Source: Spirochaetaceae bacterium
GTDB taxonomy: Bacteria > Spirochaetota > Spirochaetia > DSM-27196 > SKKC01
Assembly (NCBI GenBank): GCA_003554375.1
Contig: PWGF01000362.1
Span: forward strand, 1-8,640
DNA length: 8,640 bases
Direction of reading: 5' to 3'
A model generated the notes under the pieces. The model did no database searches. It saw nothing but the letters and a program-made list of their open reading frames with translations, and was not told where the DNA came from. The translations under genes were made by a program, and so were the position numbers. Shown one piece after another: positions 1-7,061 of the stretch. Each line of letters opens with the position of its first letter. The first letter of the stretch is position 1.

Positions 1-458
1 GACGTCGGGGTGACCGAGAGCGCGCCCATGGTCCGGCCATGGAAGCTGTTGGTGAACGAGACGAGCCGGGCGTGGCCGGGGCCTTTGGTGCGGCTAGCGT
101 AGAGGCGTGCGAGCTTGAGCGCTGCTTCGTTGGCCTCGGTGCCGCTGTTGCCGAAGAAACAGGCGTCGAACGGGCCTGAGGCGGTGAGCGTTCGAGCGAG
201 TGCCACCGTAGGCGGAGATGTGTAGAGGTTGGAGGTGTGGATGAGCCGGCGCATCTGGCGCGCGGCGACCCGGGCGAGGTCGCGACGGCCGTATCCGAGC
301 GCGTTGACTGCGATTCCTGCTCCAAAGTCGAGGTACCACCGCCCGCTTGCGTCACGCACGCGGGAGCCTTTCCCTTTGGTGAGCTCGAGGAGCTCGGGCG
401 CGTAGCAGCGCGCGATGGGCGCTCCGTACTGAAATGGGTCTTTCCGTTTCATCTTCAT
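1..458 (-). CDS. argD: Acetylornithine aminotransferase, N-terminal part (truncated by window edge)
   Basis: This is a class III PLP-dependent aminotransferase that converts N-acetylglutamate semialdehyde to N-acetylornithine in the cytoplasm, using glutamate as amino donor. Many family members also act on succinyl-diaminopimelate. About 152 residues are visible, starting MKMKRKDPFQYGAP. The LDFGAGIAVNALGY block (about residues 43-56), the phosphate-binding NSGTEANEAALKLAR stretch (about 104-118) and SFHGRTMGALSVT (about 138-150) are typical of ArgD. The catalytic PLP lysine lies beyond the left edge. The start at 458 is chosen because GGAGG (466-470) sits 7 nt upstream; an in-frame ATG two codons later is less well placed. 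It follows argB in the same direction but after a 244-bp repeat-rich gap, unlike the tight spacing of the other arg genes. The C-terminal part is not visible, so ArgD cannot be fully separated from related ornithine or GABA aminotransferases; the operon context favours ArgD. Confidence 0.93.
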   Translation of the reverse strand, partial: MKMKRKDPFQYGAPIARCYAPELLELTKGKGSRVRDASGRWYLDFGAGIAVNALGYGRRDLARVAARQMRRLIHTSNLYTSPPTVALARTLTASGPFDACFFGNSGTEANEAALKLARLYASRTKGPGHARLVSFTNSFHGRTMGALSVTPT

Positions 459-489
459 CTCGACACCTCCTTATGAGTGGTCTCCGGCG

Positions 490-517
490 GCCTGGTCACT
501 CGGTGTGCCGGCCGGCG
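490..517. repeat. Direct repeat copy 1 (upstream of argD)
   Basis: This 28-bp stretch matches 697-724 at 27 of 28 positions, and 494-517 matches 701-724 exactly (24 bp). It lies 31 bp before the argD start codon. It is a non-coding copy of the sequence that encodes the end of ArgB in the other copy. The distance between copies is 207 bp. Confidence 0.85.
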
Positions 518-530
518 ATTTGCGGCCGGC
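507..530. other. Strong GC hairpin upstream of argD
   Basis: GCCGGCCG at 507-514 is perfectly complementary to CGGCCGGC at 523-530, with an 8-nt loop between. A perfect 12-bp palindrome made of two GCCGGC units follows at 535-546. In the arg mRNA this would form a stable stem about 50 nt before the argD start codon. There is no U-tract after it in the minus-strand transcript. A processing, pausing or message-stability role is possible, but nothing in the sequence proves one. Confidence 0.6.
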
Positions 531-696
531 TGTCGCCGGCGCCGGCCGCTTCGTGGGCGGTCAGGTCTCTTCCGCCACCCCTGAGTGCCGGCCGGCTCAC
601 GGCGTTACCGGGTCTTCTCCGCCGTCTTCGGTGCGGGCCGGCGGACGCGCGTCGGGGCGCCCCTCCGCGATTCCGTGCGCCGGCCGCCCCGGGGTC

Positions 697-724
697 GCCG
701 GGTCACTCGGTGTGCCGGCCGGCG
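697..724. repeat. Direct repeat copy 2 (3' end of argB)
   Basis: This is the partner of the 490-517 repeat. It covers the argB stop codon (703-705) and the codons for the last six residues (AGRHTE). Because both copies carry the same codons and stop, recombination between them would remove 207 bp of the gap and leave ArgB unchanged. Confidence 0.85.
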
Positions 725-1494
725 GATGCGTTGTCGGCCTCGGCCACGATACGCGTGCACCCTTCGCCTGCGCACATGCGAGTCAGATCGCCGCGCACGC
801 AGTACTCTCCGATGATTACCTCGCCCACGCCGCGGCGTACGGCTTCGAGGGCGGCGCGGACCTTGGCGGTCATGCCTCCCTGGATGACGCCGTTCGCGAT
901 GAGCTCCTCGGCGCGCGCGGAGTCGACAACGGGCACGAGCTCATCCTCCTGTAGTATGCCCGGGGTGTCCGAGAGGAAGAGGAGGCGATCGGCGCCGAGC
1001 GCTTCCGCGAGGGCGAGCGCCGCCTCGTCTGCGTTTATGTTGACCCCTCGCCCGTCTTCTCCGGTAGCCACCGGCGCGACGACCGGCAGGTATCCGGTGT
1101 CCAACAGAACCTTGAGGAGCTGGGGGTCGATGTGCCCGGCTCGGGCGGTCCGGTTCTGTTCGACGTCTCCGACCGGGAGCGCACGGGCCATGCCGGCGTC
1201 CGCAAGCGAGACGCCGACCGCTCGCGGGCCGATTCGCCGCACCAGATCGACGTTGACGCGGCCGCGGAGGACCATGTCTACGACGCGCATTTCCTCGGGC
1301 GTAGTCATGCGAACCCCGCCCACGAACCTGGCCGTGAGATCGAACCGGGCACTGACTTCGGTGACCTCCGCGCCGCCGCCGTGCACGAGCACCGTTTCTC
1401 CTGAGCTGTTTGCCCCGAGCTCTGCGGCAAGCGCAGCGATGCGCTCCTCGACGGCAGCGGCGCGGCCTCCTAGTTTGACCACCGTACATGACAT
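703..1494 (-). CDS. argB: Acetylglutamate kinase
   Basis: This amino acid kinase family enzyme phosphorylates N-acetylglutamate with ATP, the second step of ornithine synthesis. It is 263 residues from the chosen ATG. Visible motifs are VVKLGG near the N-terminus (K7), VHGGGAEV (38-44, glycine-rich substrate loop), FVGGVRMTT (58-65), NINAD (152-156), LSDTPGI (174-180) and GGMTAK (206-211, the usual GGMxPK with Pro replaced by Ala). It is the short form lacking the extra N-terminal helix of arginine-sensitive kinases, so feedback inhibition by arginine is less likely (inference). I chose 1494 rather than the GTG at 1500: GAGGAG (1503-1508) is 8 nt from the ATG but only 2 nt from the GTG. It lies 22 nt after argC. 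The tail after TRIV runs AEADNASAGRHTE, and its end is encoded by a repeated sequence. A LysW-type kinase (LysZ) is an alternative, but the argR-argC context argues for ArgB. Confidence 0.93.
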   Translation of the reverse strand: MSCTVVKLGGRAAAVEERIAALAAELGANSSGETVLVHGGGAEVTEVSARFDLTARFVGGVRMTTPEEMRVVDMVLRGRVNVDLVRRIGPRAVGVSLADAGMARALPVGDVEQNRTARAGHIDPQLLKVLLDTGYLPVVAPVATGEDGRGVNINADEAALALAEALGADRLLFLSDTPGILQEDELVPVVDSARAEELIANGVIQGGMTAKVRAALEAVRRGVGEVIIGEYCVRGDLTRMCAGEGCTRIVAEADNASAGRHTE

Positions 1495-1516
1495 AGACAC
1501 GTCTCCTCGATCTCGT

Positions 1517-2554
1517 CTAGAACTCGCCGTCGAGGGGCAGGCCGGTGCTTTCGCCGAGGCCGAAACGGAGGTTCATGTTCTGCACCGCTTGCCCGGCGGC
1601 TCCCTTGTAGAGATTGTCCAGGACGCTGAAGAGCGCGAGGCGTCCATCTTCGATATGGTATCCGAGGGCGCAGACGTTGCTGTTGCGAACGTGGCGGGTC
1701 TCGGGTATGCGGGGGCCGGGGAACCTGACACATGGCTTGTCGCTGTACGCGCGCTCGAGCGAGCGCCGGACCGCCTCGCCGTCCACGCCCGAAGCCGGCT
1801 CCACTACCGTGGTGACGAACATGCCTTGCTTGATCGGAACGAGGTGCGGCGTGAAGAAGATCTCCTGCCGGGAGCTGAAAAGCTCCATTCCCCGGACTAT
1901 TTCCGCTACGTGACGGTGGGTCATTCCGGGAGAGTAGGCTTGCATGTTCTCCGAGCGCTCACAGAAGAGCATGTTGCGCTTGGCCGCCCGGCCGGCGCCG
2001 GATATTCCGGAGAGGGCATTGACGATAAGCGGTCCGCGAATTAGCTCCTCCGATAGGAGCGGCAGAAGGGGAAGTAACGTGCACGTGGGGTAGCAGCCGG
2101 GGTTGGCGATGAGATCCGCCTCTGCAATGGCAGCCGCGTTCCACTCGGACAGTCCGTATACTGCCTCTGTGAGAAGATCCGGGCGCGCCGGCGCCTCCCC
2201 GTAGACCTGCTCGAAGGTGGCCGCATCGTCCAGGCGAAAGTCCGCGCTGAGGTCGATCACGACGGAGCCCTCGTAGAACGGCTCGAGAGCACGGGCGCTG
2301 GCAAGATGCGGGAGGGACGAGAAAACGACGTCCGGCTTGTGCTTCGCGGCGGCCTCGGCGTCTACAGCCCGGCCGTCGGTTGCCTGGAGCCGAGCGGCGC
2401 CGGACTCGTCGAGGCCCGGGTCGATAGTGCGCACCGGTTCTCCCGCCTGTGAGGAGGAAACCGGGATGACCGTGGTGATTGACGGATGGCGCAACAGCAG
2501 GCGCATAAGCCCCATGCCGCCGTATCCGCTGACTCCGAGAACTGCAGCACGCAT
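1517..2554 (-). CDS. argC: N-acetyl-gamma-glutamyl-phosphate reductase
   Basis: This enzyme uses NADPH to reduce N-acetylglutamyl phosphate to the semialdehyde, the third step of ornithine synthesis. It is 345 residues, the usual length. The N-terminal nucleotide-binding loop reads GVSGYGGMGLMRLL (7-20). The active-site motif NPGCYPT (151-157) contains the nucleophilic Cys154. THRHVAEI (212-219) carries the catalytic histidine region, followed by FTPHLVPIKQGMFVTT. The C-terminal DNLYKGAAGQAVQNMNL is also typical. The ATG follows the argR stop by 3 nt, and its Shine-Dalgarno GGAGGAG (2561-2567) lies inside the last argR codons, so translation is probably coupled. It is regulated together with argR from the promoter near 3093-3121. 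Confidence 0.97.
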   Translation of the reverse strand: MRAAVLGVSGYGGMGLMRLLLRHPSITTVIPVSSSQAGEPVRTIDPGLDESGAARLQATDGRAVDAEAAAKHKPDVVFSSLPHLASARALEPFYEGSVVIDLSADFRLDDAATFEQVYGEAPARPDLLTEAVYGLSEWNAAAIAEADLIANPGCYPTCTLLPLLPLLSEELIRGPLIVNALSGISGAGRAAKRNMLFCERSENMQAYSPGMTHRHVAEIVRGMELFSSRQEIFFTPHLVPIKQGMFVTTVVEPASGVDGEAVRRSLERAYSDKPCVRFPGPRIPETRHVRNSNVCALGYHIEDGRLALFSVLDNLYKGAAGQAVQNMNLRFGLGESTGLPLDGEF

Positions 2555-2557
2555 TGT

Positions 2558-3028
2558 CTACTCCTCCAATCCGGGAACCCGGCGTCGTATAGTCTCTCGG
2601 AAGTCCTCGGGAGTGGCCGAGGGAGCGAGAACGATGATGATCGTATCGTCACCGGCGACCGTTCCCAGCACCTCCTCGAACTCGAGACCGTCAATGGCGA
2701 GGGCAACCGAGTCCGCGTGCCCTGAGATTGTGCGGAGAATACCGACATTCCCGTTGAACTGGACGGTCATGTATCCGCGGCGGATGTCCTGGATGTAGTT
2801 CCGTTCCCCGTCGCGGGAATCGGCCTCCGGCGGAAGGGTGTAGTAGTAGCCGCTCTCGCCTTCCGAGACCTTCCCTACTTTCAGGAGCTTCAGGTCCCGG
2901 GAGAGAGTGGCTTGGGTTACCGAGAACCCTTCCTGTTCCAACAACCGCAGAAGCTCCTCTTGGCTCCGCACCCGCTCGGTGCCGATAATCCGCTCTATGG
3001 CGCTCAACCGTTTGGTACGATCTCCCAC
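2558..3028 (-). CDS. argR: Arginine repressor
   Basis: This is a hexameric transcription factor that binds ARG boxes when loaded with arginine and represses arginine synthesis genes. It is 156 residues, the normal length. The N-terminal winged helix-turn-helix spans about 6-65, with the recognition-helix motif SVTQATLSRDLKLLKVGKV (36-54). The C-terminal arginine-binding and oligomerisation domain includes ISGHADSVALAIDGLEF (101-117) and GTVAGDDTI (122-130), whose Asp pair contacts arginine in known members. The start is a GTG at 3028 with GGAGGG just upstream; no competing start gives a full wing domain. It heads an operon with argC 3 nt downstream. Two ARG-box-like sites upstream overlap the promoter, indicating autorepression. 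In some bacteria the same family activates arginine catabolism, but the downstream argCBD genes point to a biosynthetic repressor. Confidence 0.96.
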   Translation of the reverse strand: MGDRTKRLSAIERIIGTERVRSQEELLRLLEQEGFSVTQATLSRDLKLLKVGKVSEGESGYYYTLPPEADSRDGERNYIQDIRRGYMTVQFNGNVGILRTISGHADSVALAIDGLEFEEVLGTVAGDDTIIIVLAPSATPEDFRETIRRRVPGLEE

Positions 3029-3092
3029 GGGCCCTCCGTTAACCGTCGACTCAGCGCGCGACCGCCGGCGCGGCGCGCCCTGGTTTGAGCGA

Positions 3093-3121
3093 CTTATAGC
3101 ATAACTATGCCTTTGAGTGCA
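3093..3121 (-). promoter_or_regulatory. Probable argR-argCBD promoter (extended -10)
   Basis: On the minus strand TATAAG (3093-3098) is preceded by TG one base upstream (3100-3101), giving TGCTATAAG, a good extended -10. The hexamer 17 bp further upstream, TGCACT (3116-3121), is a poor -35 (3 of 6), which is common for extended -10 promoters. The predicted transcript start would be about 55-60 nt before the argR GTG. The site is in the most AT-rich patch of the left half of the window. Confidence 0.65.
3096..3113. promoter_or_regulatory. ARG-box-like operator 1 (weak)
   Basis: ATAGCATAACTATGCCTT contains the near-palindrome GCATA-AC-TATGC (3099-3110). It resembles the ArgR consensus WNTGAATWWWWATTCANW with several mismatches. 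It overlaps the -10 element, and its centre is 20 bp from the centre of the second box, close to the usual spacing of paired ARG boxes. Confidence 0.55.
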
Positions 3122-3133
3122 TAAATATACGCG
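3116..3133. promoter_or_regulatory. ARG-box-like operator 2 (strong)
   Basis: AGTGCATAAATATACGCG matches the ArgR consensus WNTGAATWWWWATTCANW at most informative positions (TG.AT, the four A/T core bases, AT, C). It overlaps the -35 position of the argR promoter. Together with the box at 3096-3113, this placement predicts direct blocking of RNA polymerase by ArgR. Confidence 0.68.
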
Positions 3134-3175
3134 ATCCGTGGGAATGGTGCAAGGCGGGGCGCCGCGCCGCTCTCC

Positions 3176-4161
3176 TCAGGTGGTCTCGGCGTCGCAGAGA
3201 CGAGCGGCGGCCCGCAGGCGCAAGCGGGCAGCGGATTCGTTTGCCACGAATAGTGCGGCTTCGAGGATCTCTACGGTCCGTATCCATCCGATCGGCCGGG
3301 GACTCGGGCGTTCGCGATCGAGCTCGGGGCCGCTGAGGCGGAGGCATCCTTCGTCCAGCCGCTCGGCGGAGATCGTCTCTCCAGAATGGGTTTCGAAGGC
3401 GATCACCGTCTTCCGATCGGCCGACTTGGCGACGGTGAAATCAAGCGCGTCTGTTCCGGCGACTTGCCAGCCGCTCGGAGTGCGGCGGAGATGATCGCGG
3501 TCGAGCGCTACGGCGAGCCACGCTGCCACGTACGCGATCGAGGCGTCGGGGAGTTCGCCGACGGTAACGCGGGAGAGCTCTTCCAGGTACGGGCGGTGCC
3601 CCGGCGGATCAAAGAGCTCGGCGGCGAGCTCCCGGAGATTTCGGACTCGGAGCCAACTCCGGTCGAGCGCGACGGGGGGAGCGCGACGAGCGGCCAAGCA
3701 CGCTCCGCCGCTCACGCCGTCGGTCAGCTGTTCCGAATCCACGAGGAGCGCGTCGACATGGTCGGCGAACTCGCGGAGTTGCGGGGCGCTCGACGTTCCG
3801 GCGGCGAGCCATACTCCGTAGACCGGCATATCGCGTAGGGTGAACGGGATCCAGAAGCCGGAGGTTACCTCCTGCCCCGGGGGTACGGGGATGACCAGCT
3901 CCTGCACGCAGAGCGCTCTATCGTTTTGATCGGGCACGCAGCGCATCCTGGGGATGGCTCCGTTCTCCTTGCCCCCCACTACAACGTGAACGACGCGTGC
4001 CGGTCGAGTTCCGAGGAGGCTGTCGGGCACCTGAAGTGCTTCGCTCTCCTGCTCGGGGGTCGACACGATCACGAGACTGAAGAGGAGCGAGCGAGCTTCT
4101 CGTCCGGAGGTTGCTCGCTGCAGCTCCGCCAAGCGTGCTTCGACTTCCGCTATCCGCTCGC

Positions 4162-4165
<4 letters not shown>
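3176..4165 (-). CDS. opcA: OpcA-type glucose-6-phosphate dehydrogenase assembly/effector protein
   Basis: In cyanobacteria OpcA binds glucose-6-phosphate dehydrogenase and promotes its active oligomer; in other phyla the role is assumed by homology. This copy has 329 residues, in the family range. The N-terminus is a charged helix (MSERIAEVEARLAELQRATSG). It is followed by a soluble mixed domain with ARVVHVVVGG, a GFWIPFTLRDMPVYGVWLAAG stretch (about 106-126) and DHVDALLVDSEQLTDG. A C-terminal domain includes WQVAGTDALDFTVAKSADRKTVIAFETHSGE. There is no signal peptide or membrane segment. Its ATG overlaps the zwf stop (ATGA, 4 nt), with GGAGG at 4171-4175 inside zwf, so the two are translationally coupled and probably made in fixed ratio. 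Identification rests on overall resemblance and on the zwf overlap rather than on a catalytic motif. Confidence 0.8.
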
Positions 4166-5664
<1,499 letters not shown>

Positions 5665-5720
5665 AAGCGTTATGATGGATTGGTCTGGGCGAGAAGATCA
5701 AGGCTGCCGACTGATCGAGA

Positions 5721-5884
5721 CAGGGCAAACGCAGTTGGACAACCCGCCTGGATGCGCGGCGGCGAGGGGGCGCTCGTGGGCGCTCGCCAGGGCCCCTGGT
5801 GGTGTGGTGAGACGCGTGAGTACTCGGTTCAACGCCTTTCGGCCGCCGCCGTCGAACCGTACGGATCCAACTGCGTTTGCCCTG
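5721..5884. repeat. Inverted-repeat element, possible MITE-like remnant
   Basis: CAGGGCAAACGCAGTTGGA (5721-5739) is the perfect reverse complement of 5866-5884, enclosing 126 bp. Just outside, GATCGAGAC occurs as a direct repeat at 5713-5721 and 5887-5895, like a 9-bp target duplication. The fit is imperfect: the left copy overlaps the arm by one base and two bases separate the right copy from its arm. The interior has further pairing: GGCGGCG (5758-5764) with 5844-5850, CCAGG/CCTGG at 5787-5799, and a 10-bp stem with one mismatch (5825-5834 with 5850-5859). No transposase is encoded. It may be a non-autonomous transposon remnant or a structured leader of zwf. Confidence 0.6.
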
Positions 5885-5911
5885 CGGATCGAGACGCGAT
5901 GCCCGGGTTCG

Positions 5912-6103
5912 GGTGAGCTCGGCCGCTGAGGGGCGGGGCCCCGGGGTTGCGGTGAGCTCGGCCGCTGAGGGGCGGGCCCCCGGGTTCCGGTGAGCTCGGC
6001 CCCTGAGGCGCGGGCCCCCGGGTTCCGGTGAGCTGTGCCCCTGAGGCGCGGGGCCCCGGGGTGCCGGTGAGCTCCGCCGCTGAGGCGGGGCGGCCCTGGT
6101 GGC
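5912..6103. repeat. Tandem array, five units of 38-39 bp
   Basis: Units begin with GGTGAGCT at 5912, 5951, 5989, 6027 and 6066 (lengths 39, 38, 38, 39, 38). A partial unit end (GCCCGGGTTC, 5901-5910) precedes them. Each unit contains a GAGCT core, a CTGAGG core and a G/C block such as GGGGCCCC. Units 2 and 3 are most alike and unit 5 is the most diverged. The 1-bp length changes are in the G/C block and would break any reading frame. There are no unique spacers, so this is not a CRISPR array. It ends 36 bp before the birA start codon. Confidence 0.9.
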
Positions 6104-6139
6104 GGTTTCGATTGCGCCACGCGTGTGGAGAGTGAATCA

Positions 6140-7036
6140 ATGACGATATATCGGATCGATAACGCGCTGGCTGACGCGCCGGTTTGCTATTTCCCGGAGG
6201 TGGACAGCACGATGCGGGTCGCGCGCGAACTGATTGCGGGGCGGACGGGCCCAGGCCGGGAGGCCGCCGATGTGGGCGGCGCGAGCTACCGTGGCGGCAG
6301 CGGCGTACAAGGGGGTCTCGCGCTCAGGCACGGACTAGTCATAGCAGCCGGGCACCAGAGTGGGGGCGAGGGGCGGGGGGCGGGATCGAGTTGGACAGCT
6401 CCTCGTGACAGCGCGTTGCTCGTTTCGATCGTACTGGAAGCGCCTCCTGACGCTACACTGTCCATTCGAGCGGGGCTGGCGGTCGCACGGATGCTCAGGC
6501 GACGCGTCGGCGTCCCGGCCCATGTGAAGTGGCCCAACGACGTGCTCCTCGGCGAGGGGAAGGTGTGCGGGGTCCTCCCGGAGTGGCGGAGCGGTTGGGC
6601 GATTGTTGGAATCGGGTTGAACGTTCACGCAGCGCCTGTTCTTCCGGACCCGCAGCCGAAGGAGCCGGGGCTTGATTGGACCGAAAGCCGTGAGGTGAGT
6701 GAAGCGGATCGGAGTCACAGCCGGCCGAGCGATCCTCGGCCGGTAGCGGTGGCGGAATACGCTTCCCTCGCGAAGCTGCCGACTGACCCGCTCGAGCTCC
6801 TTCCTCCTTTGCTGGCCGAGCTGTCGGTTCTCCTCCGTGGTCCTTTTAATCCGACGGCGGTGGAGGGGGTTCTGGCGTACGTCGGGCGCAGGGTCATGCT
6901 CGTAGAGCCCGACGGACGAGGATGGTCGGGCCGGTTTGTGCGTGTGTCCGAACGTGGGGGCGCCGTGCTGGAGTTGGACGTCCGGGAGGGAGGTTGCACT
7001 CGCGAGTTCGTCGCGGGCCGGCTCCGTTCGTTCTAG
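6140..7036 (+). CDS. birA: Biotin--[acetyl-CoA-carboxylase] ligase, class I (no HTH domain)
   Basis: This enzyme activates biotin as biotinyl-AMP and attaches it to a lysine of biotin carrier proteins such as that of acetyl-CoA carboxylase. The catalytic domain shows VDSTM (21-25), the biotin/AMP loop at 73-85, KWPNDVLLGEGKVCGVLPE (130-148, catalytic Lys130) and VGIGLNV (156-162). A C-terminal SH3-like domain follows (about 238-298, GRRVMLVEPDGRGWSGRFVRVSERGGAVLEL). It lacks the N-terminal DNA-binding domain, so it should not repress biotin genes. At 298 residues it is longer than most class I enzymes, because of extra loops at about 36-63 and 163-200. The loop reads QSGGEGRGAGSSW instead of the usual QxxGRGRxGRxW, losing two of three arginines. 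ATG 6140 is chosen because GGAGAG (6127-6132) is 7 nt upstream; the in-frame GTG at 6125 has no ribosome site. Confidence 0.92.
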   Translation: MTIYRIDNALADAPVCYFPEVDSTMRVARELIAGRTGPGREAADVGGASYRGGSGVQGGLALRHGLVIAAGHQSGGEGRGAGSSWTAPRDSALLVSIVLEAPPDATLSIRAGLAVARMLRRRVGVPAHVKWPNDVLLGEGKVCGVLPEWRSGWAIVGIGLNVHAAPVLPDPQPKEPGLDWTESREVSEADRSHSRPSDPRPVAVAEYASLAKLPTDPLELLPPLLAELSVLLRGPFNPTAVEGVLAYVGRRVMLVEPDGRGWSGRFVRVSERGGAVLELDVREGGCTREFVAGRLRSF

Positions 7037-7061
7037 GCTACCCTTACCGTCCGGGCTACGT

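Larger units (their letters stand above)
459..702. other. Repeat-rich argB-argD intergenic gap
   Basis: No convincing gene is seen in this 244-bp gap between the argB stop and the argD start. It is very GC-rich and carries many copies of the palindromic core GCCGGC. The 12-mer GTGCCGGCCGGC occurs at 505-516 and 585-596, and again at 712-723 inside argB. Related forms lie near 523-530, 535-546, 631-642 and 676-687. The only unremarkable sequence is the argD ribosome-binding site at 466-470. No T-tract follows any hairpin on the minus strand, so no intrinsic terminator is called and argD may still be cotranscribed with argB. Confidence 0.7.
5665..6139. other. Divergent zwf-birA intergenic region
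   Basis: This 475-bp gap separates the divergently transcribed zwf and birA. It holds an inverted-repeat element (5721-5884) and a five-unit tandem array (5912-6103). Open frames on both strands here only translate the repeats into Pro/Arg/Gly/Ser-rich peptides and are not credible genes. I see no confident promoter for either flanking gene. For zwf, a TTGATC (5696-5701) and a CATAAC (5669-5674) on the minus strand are too far apart (21 bp) to be convincing. Confidence 0.7.

Noticed and set aside
1495..1500. GTG start for argB at 1500
   Set aside because: The GAGGAG site would be only 2 nt away, too close for initiation; the ATG at 1494 has 8-nt spacing.
434..2044. Long plus-strand open frame (536 codons) opposite argB and argC
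   Set aside because: Its product is a low-complexity Ser/Arg/Ala/Pro-rich sequence with no family features, while the minus strand encodes ArgB and ArgC with intact motifs and ribosome sites. It is a high-GC antisense artefact.
3134..3175. Terminator between opcA and argR
   Set aside because: Only short GGCG/CGCC pairings can be drawn and no T-tract follows on the minus strand.
5672..5929. Plus-strand 85-codon open frame in the zwf-birA gap
   Set aside because: It runs through both arms of the inverted repeat, has no clear ribosome site and shows no recognisable protein features.
5912..6103. CRISPR array
   Set aside because: The repeats are contiguous with no unique spacers, units are diverged and no cas genes are present.
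6125..6139. GTG start for birA five codons upstream
   Set aside because: There is no Shine-Dalgarno before it, while GGAGAG is ideally placed for the ATG at 6140.
5829..6140. Minus-strand Pro/Arg/Gly-rich peptide with 13-residue repeats
   Set aside because: It is simply the translation of the 38/39-bp tandem array. The 38-bp units shift the frame, so the array is not evolving as a coding repeat.
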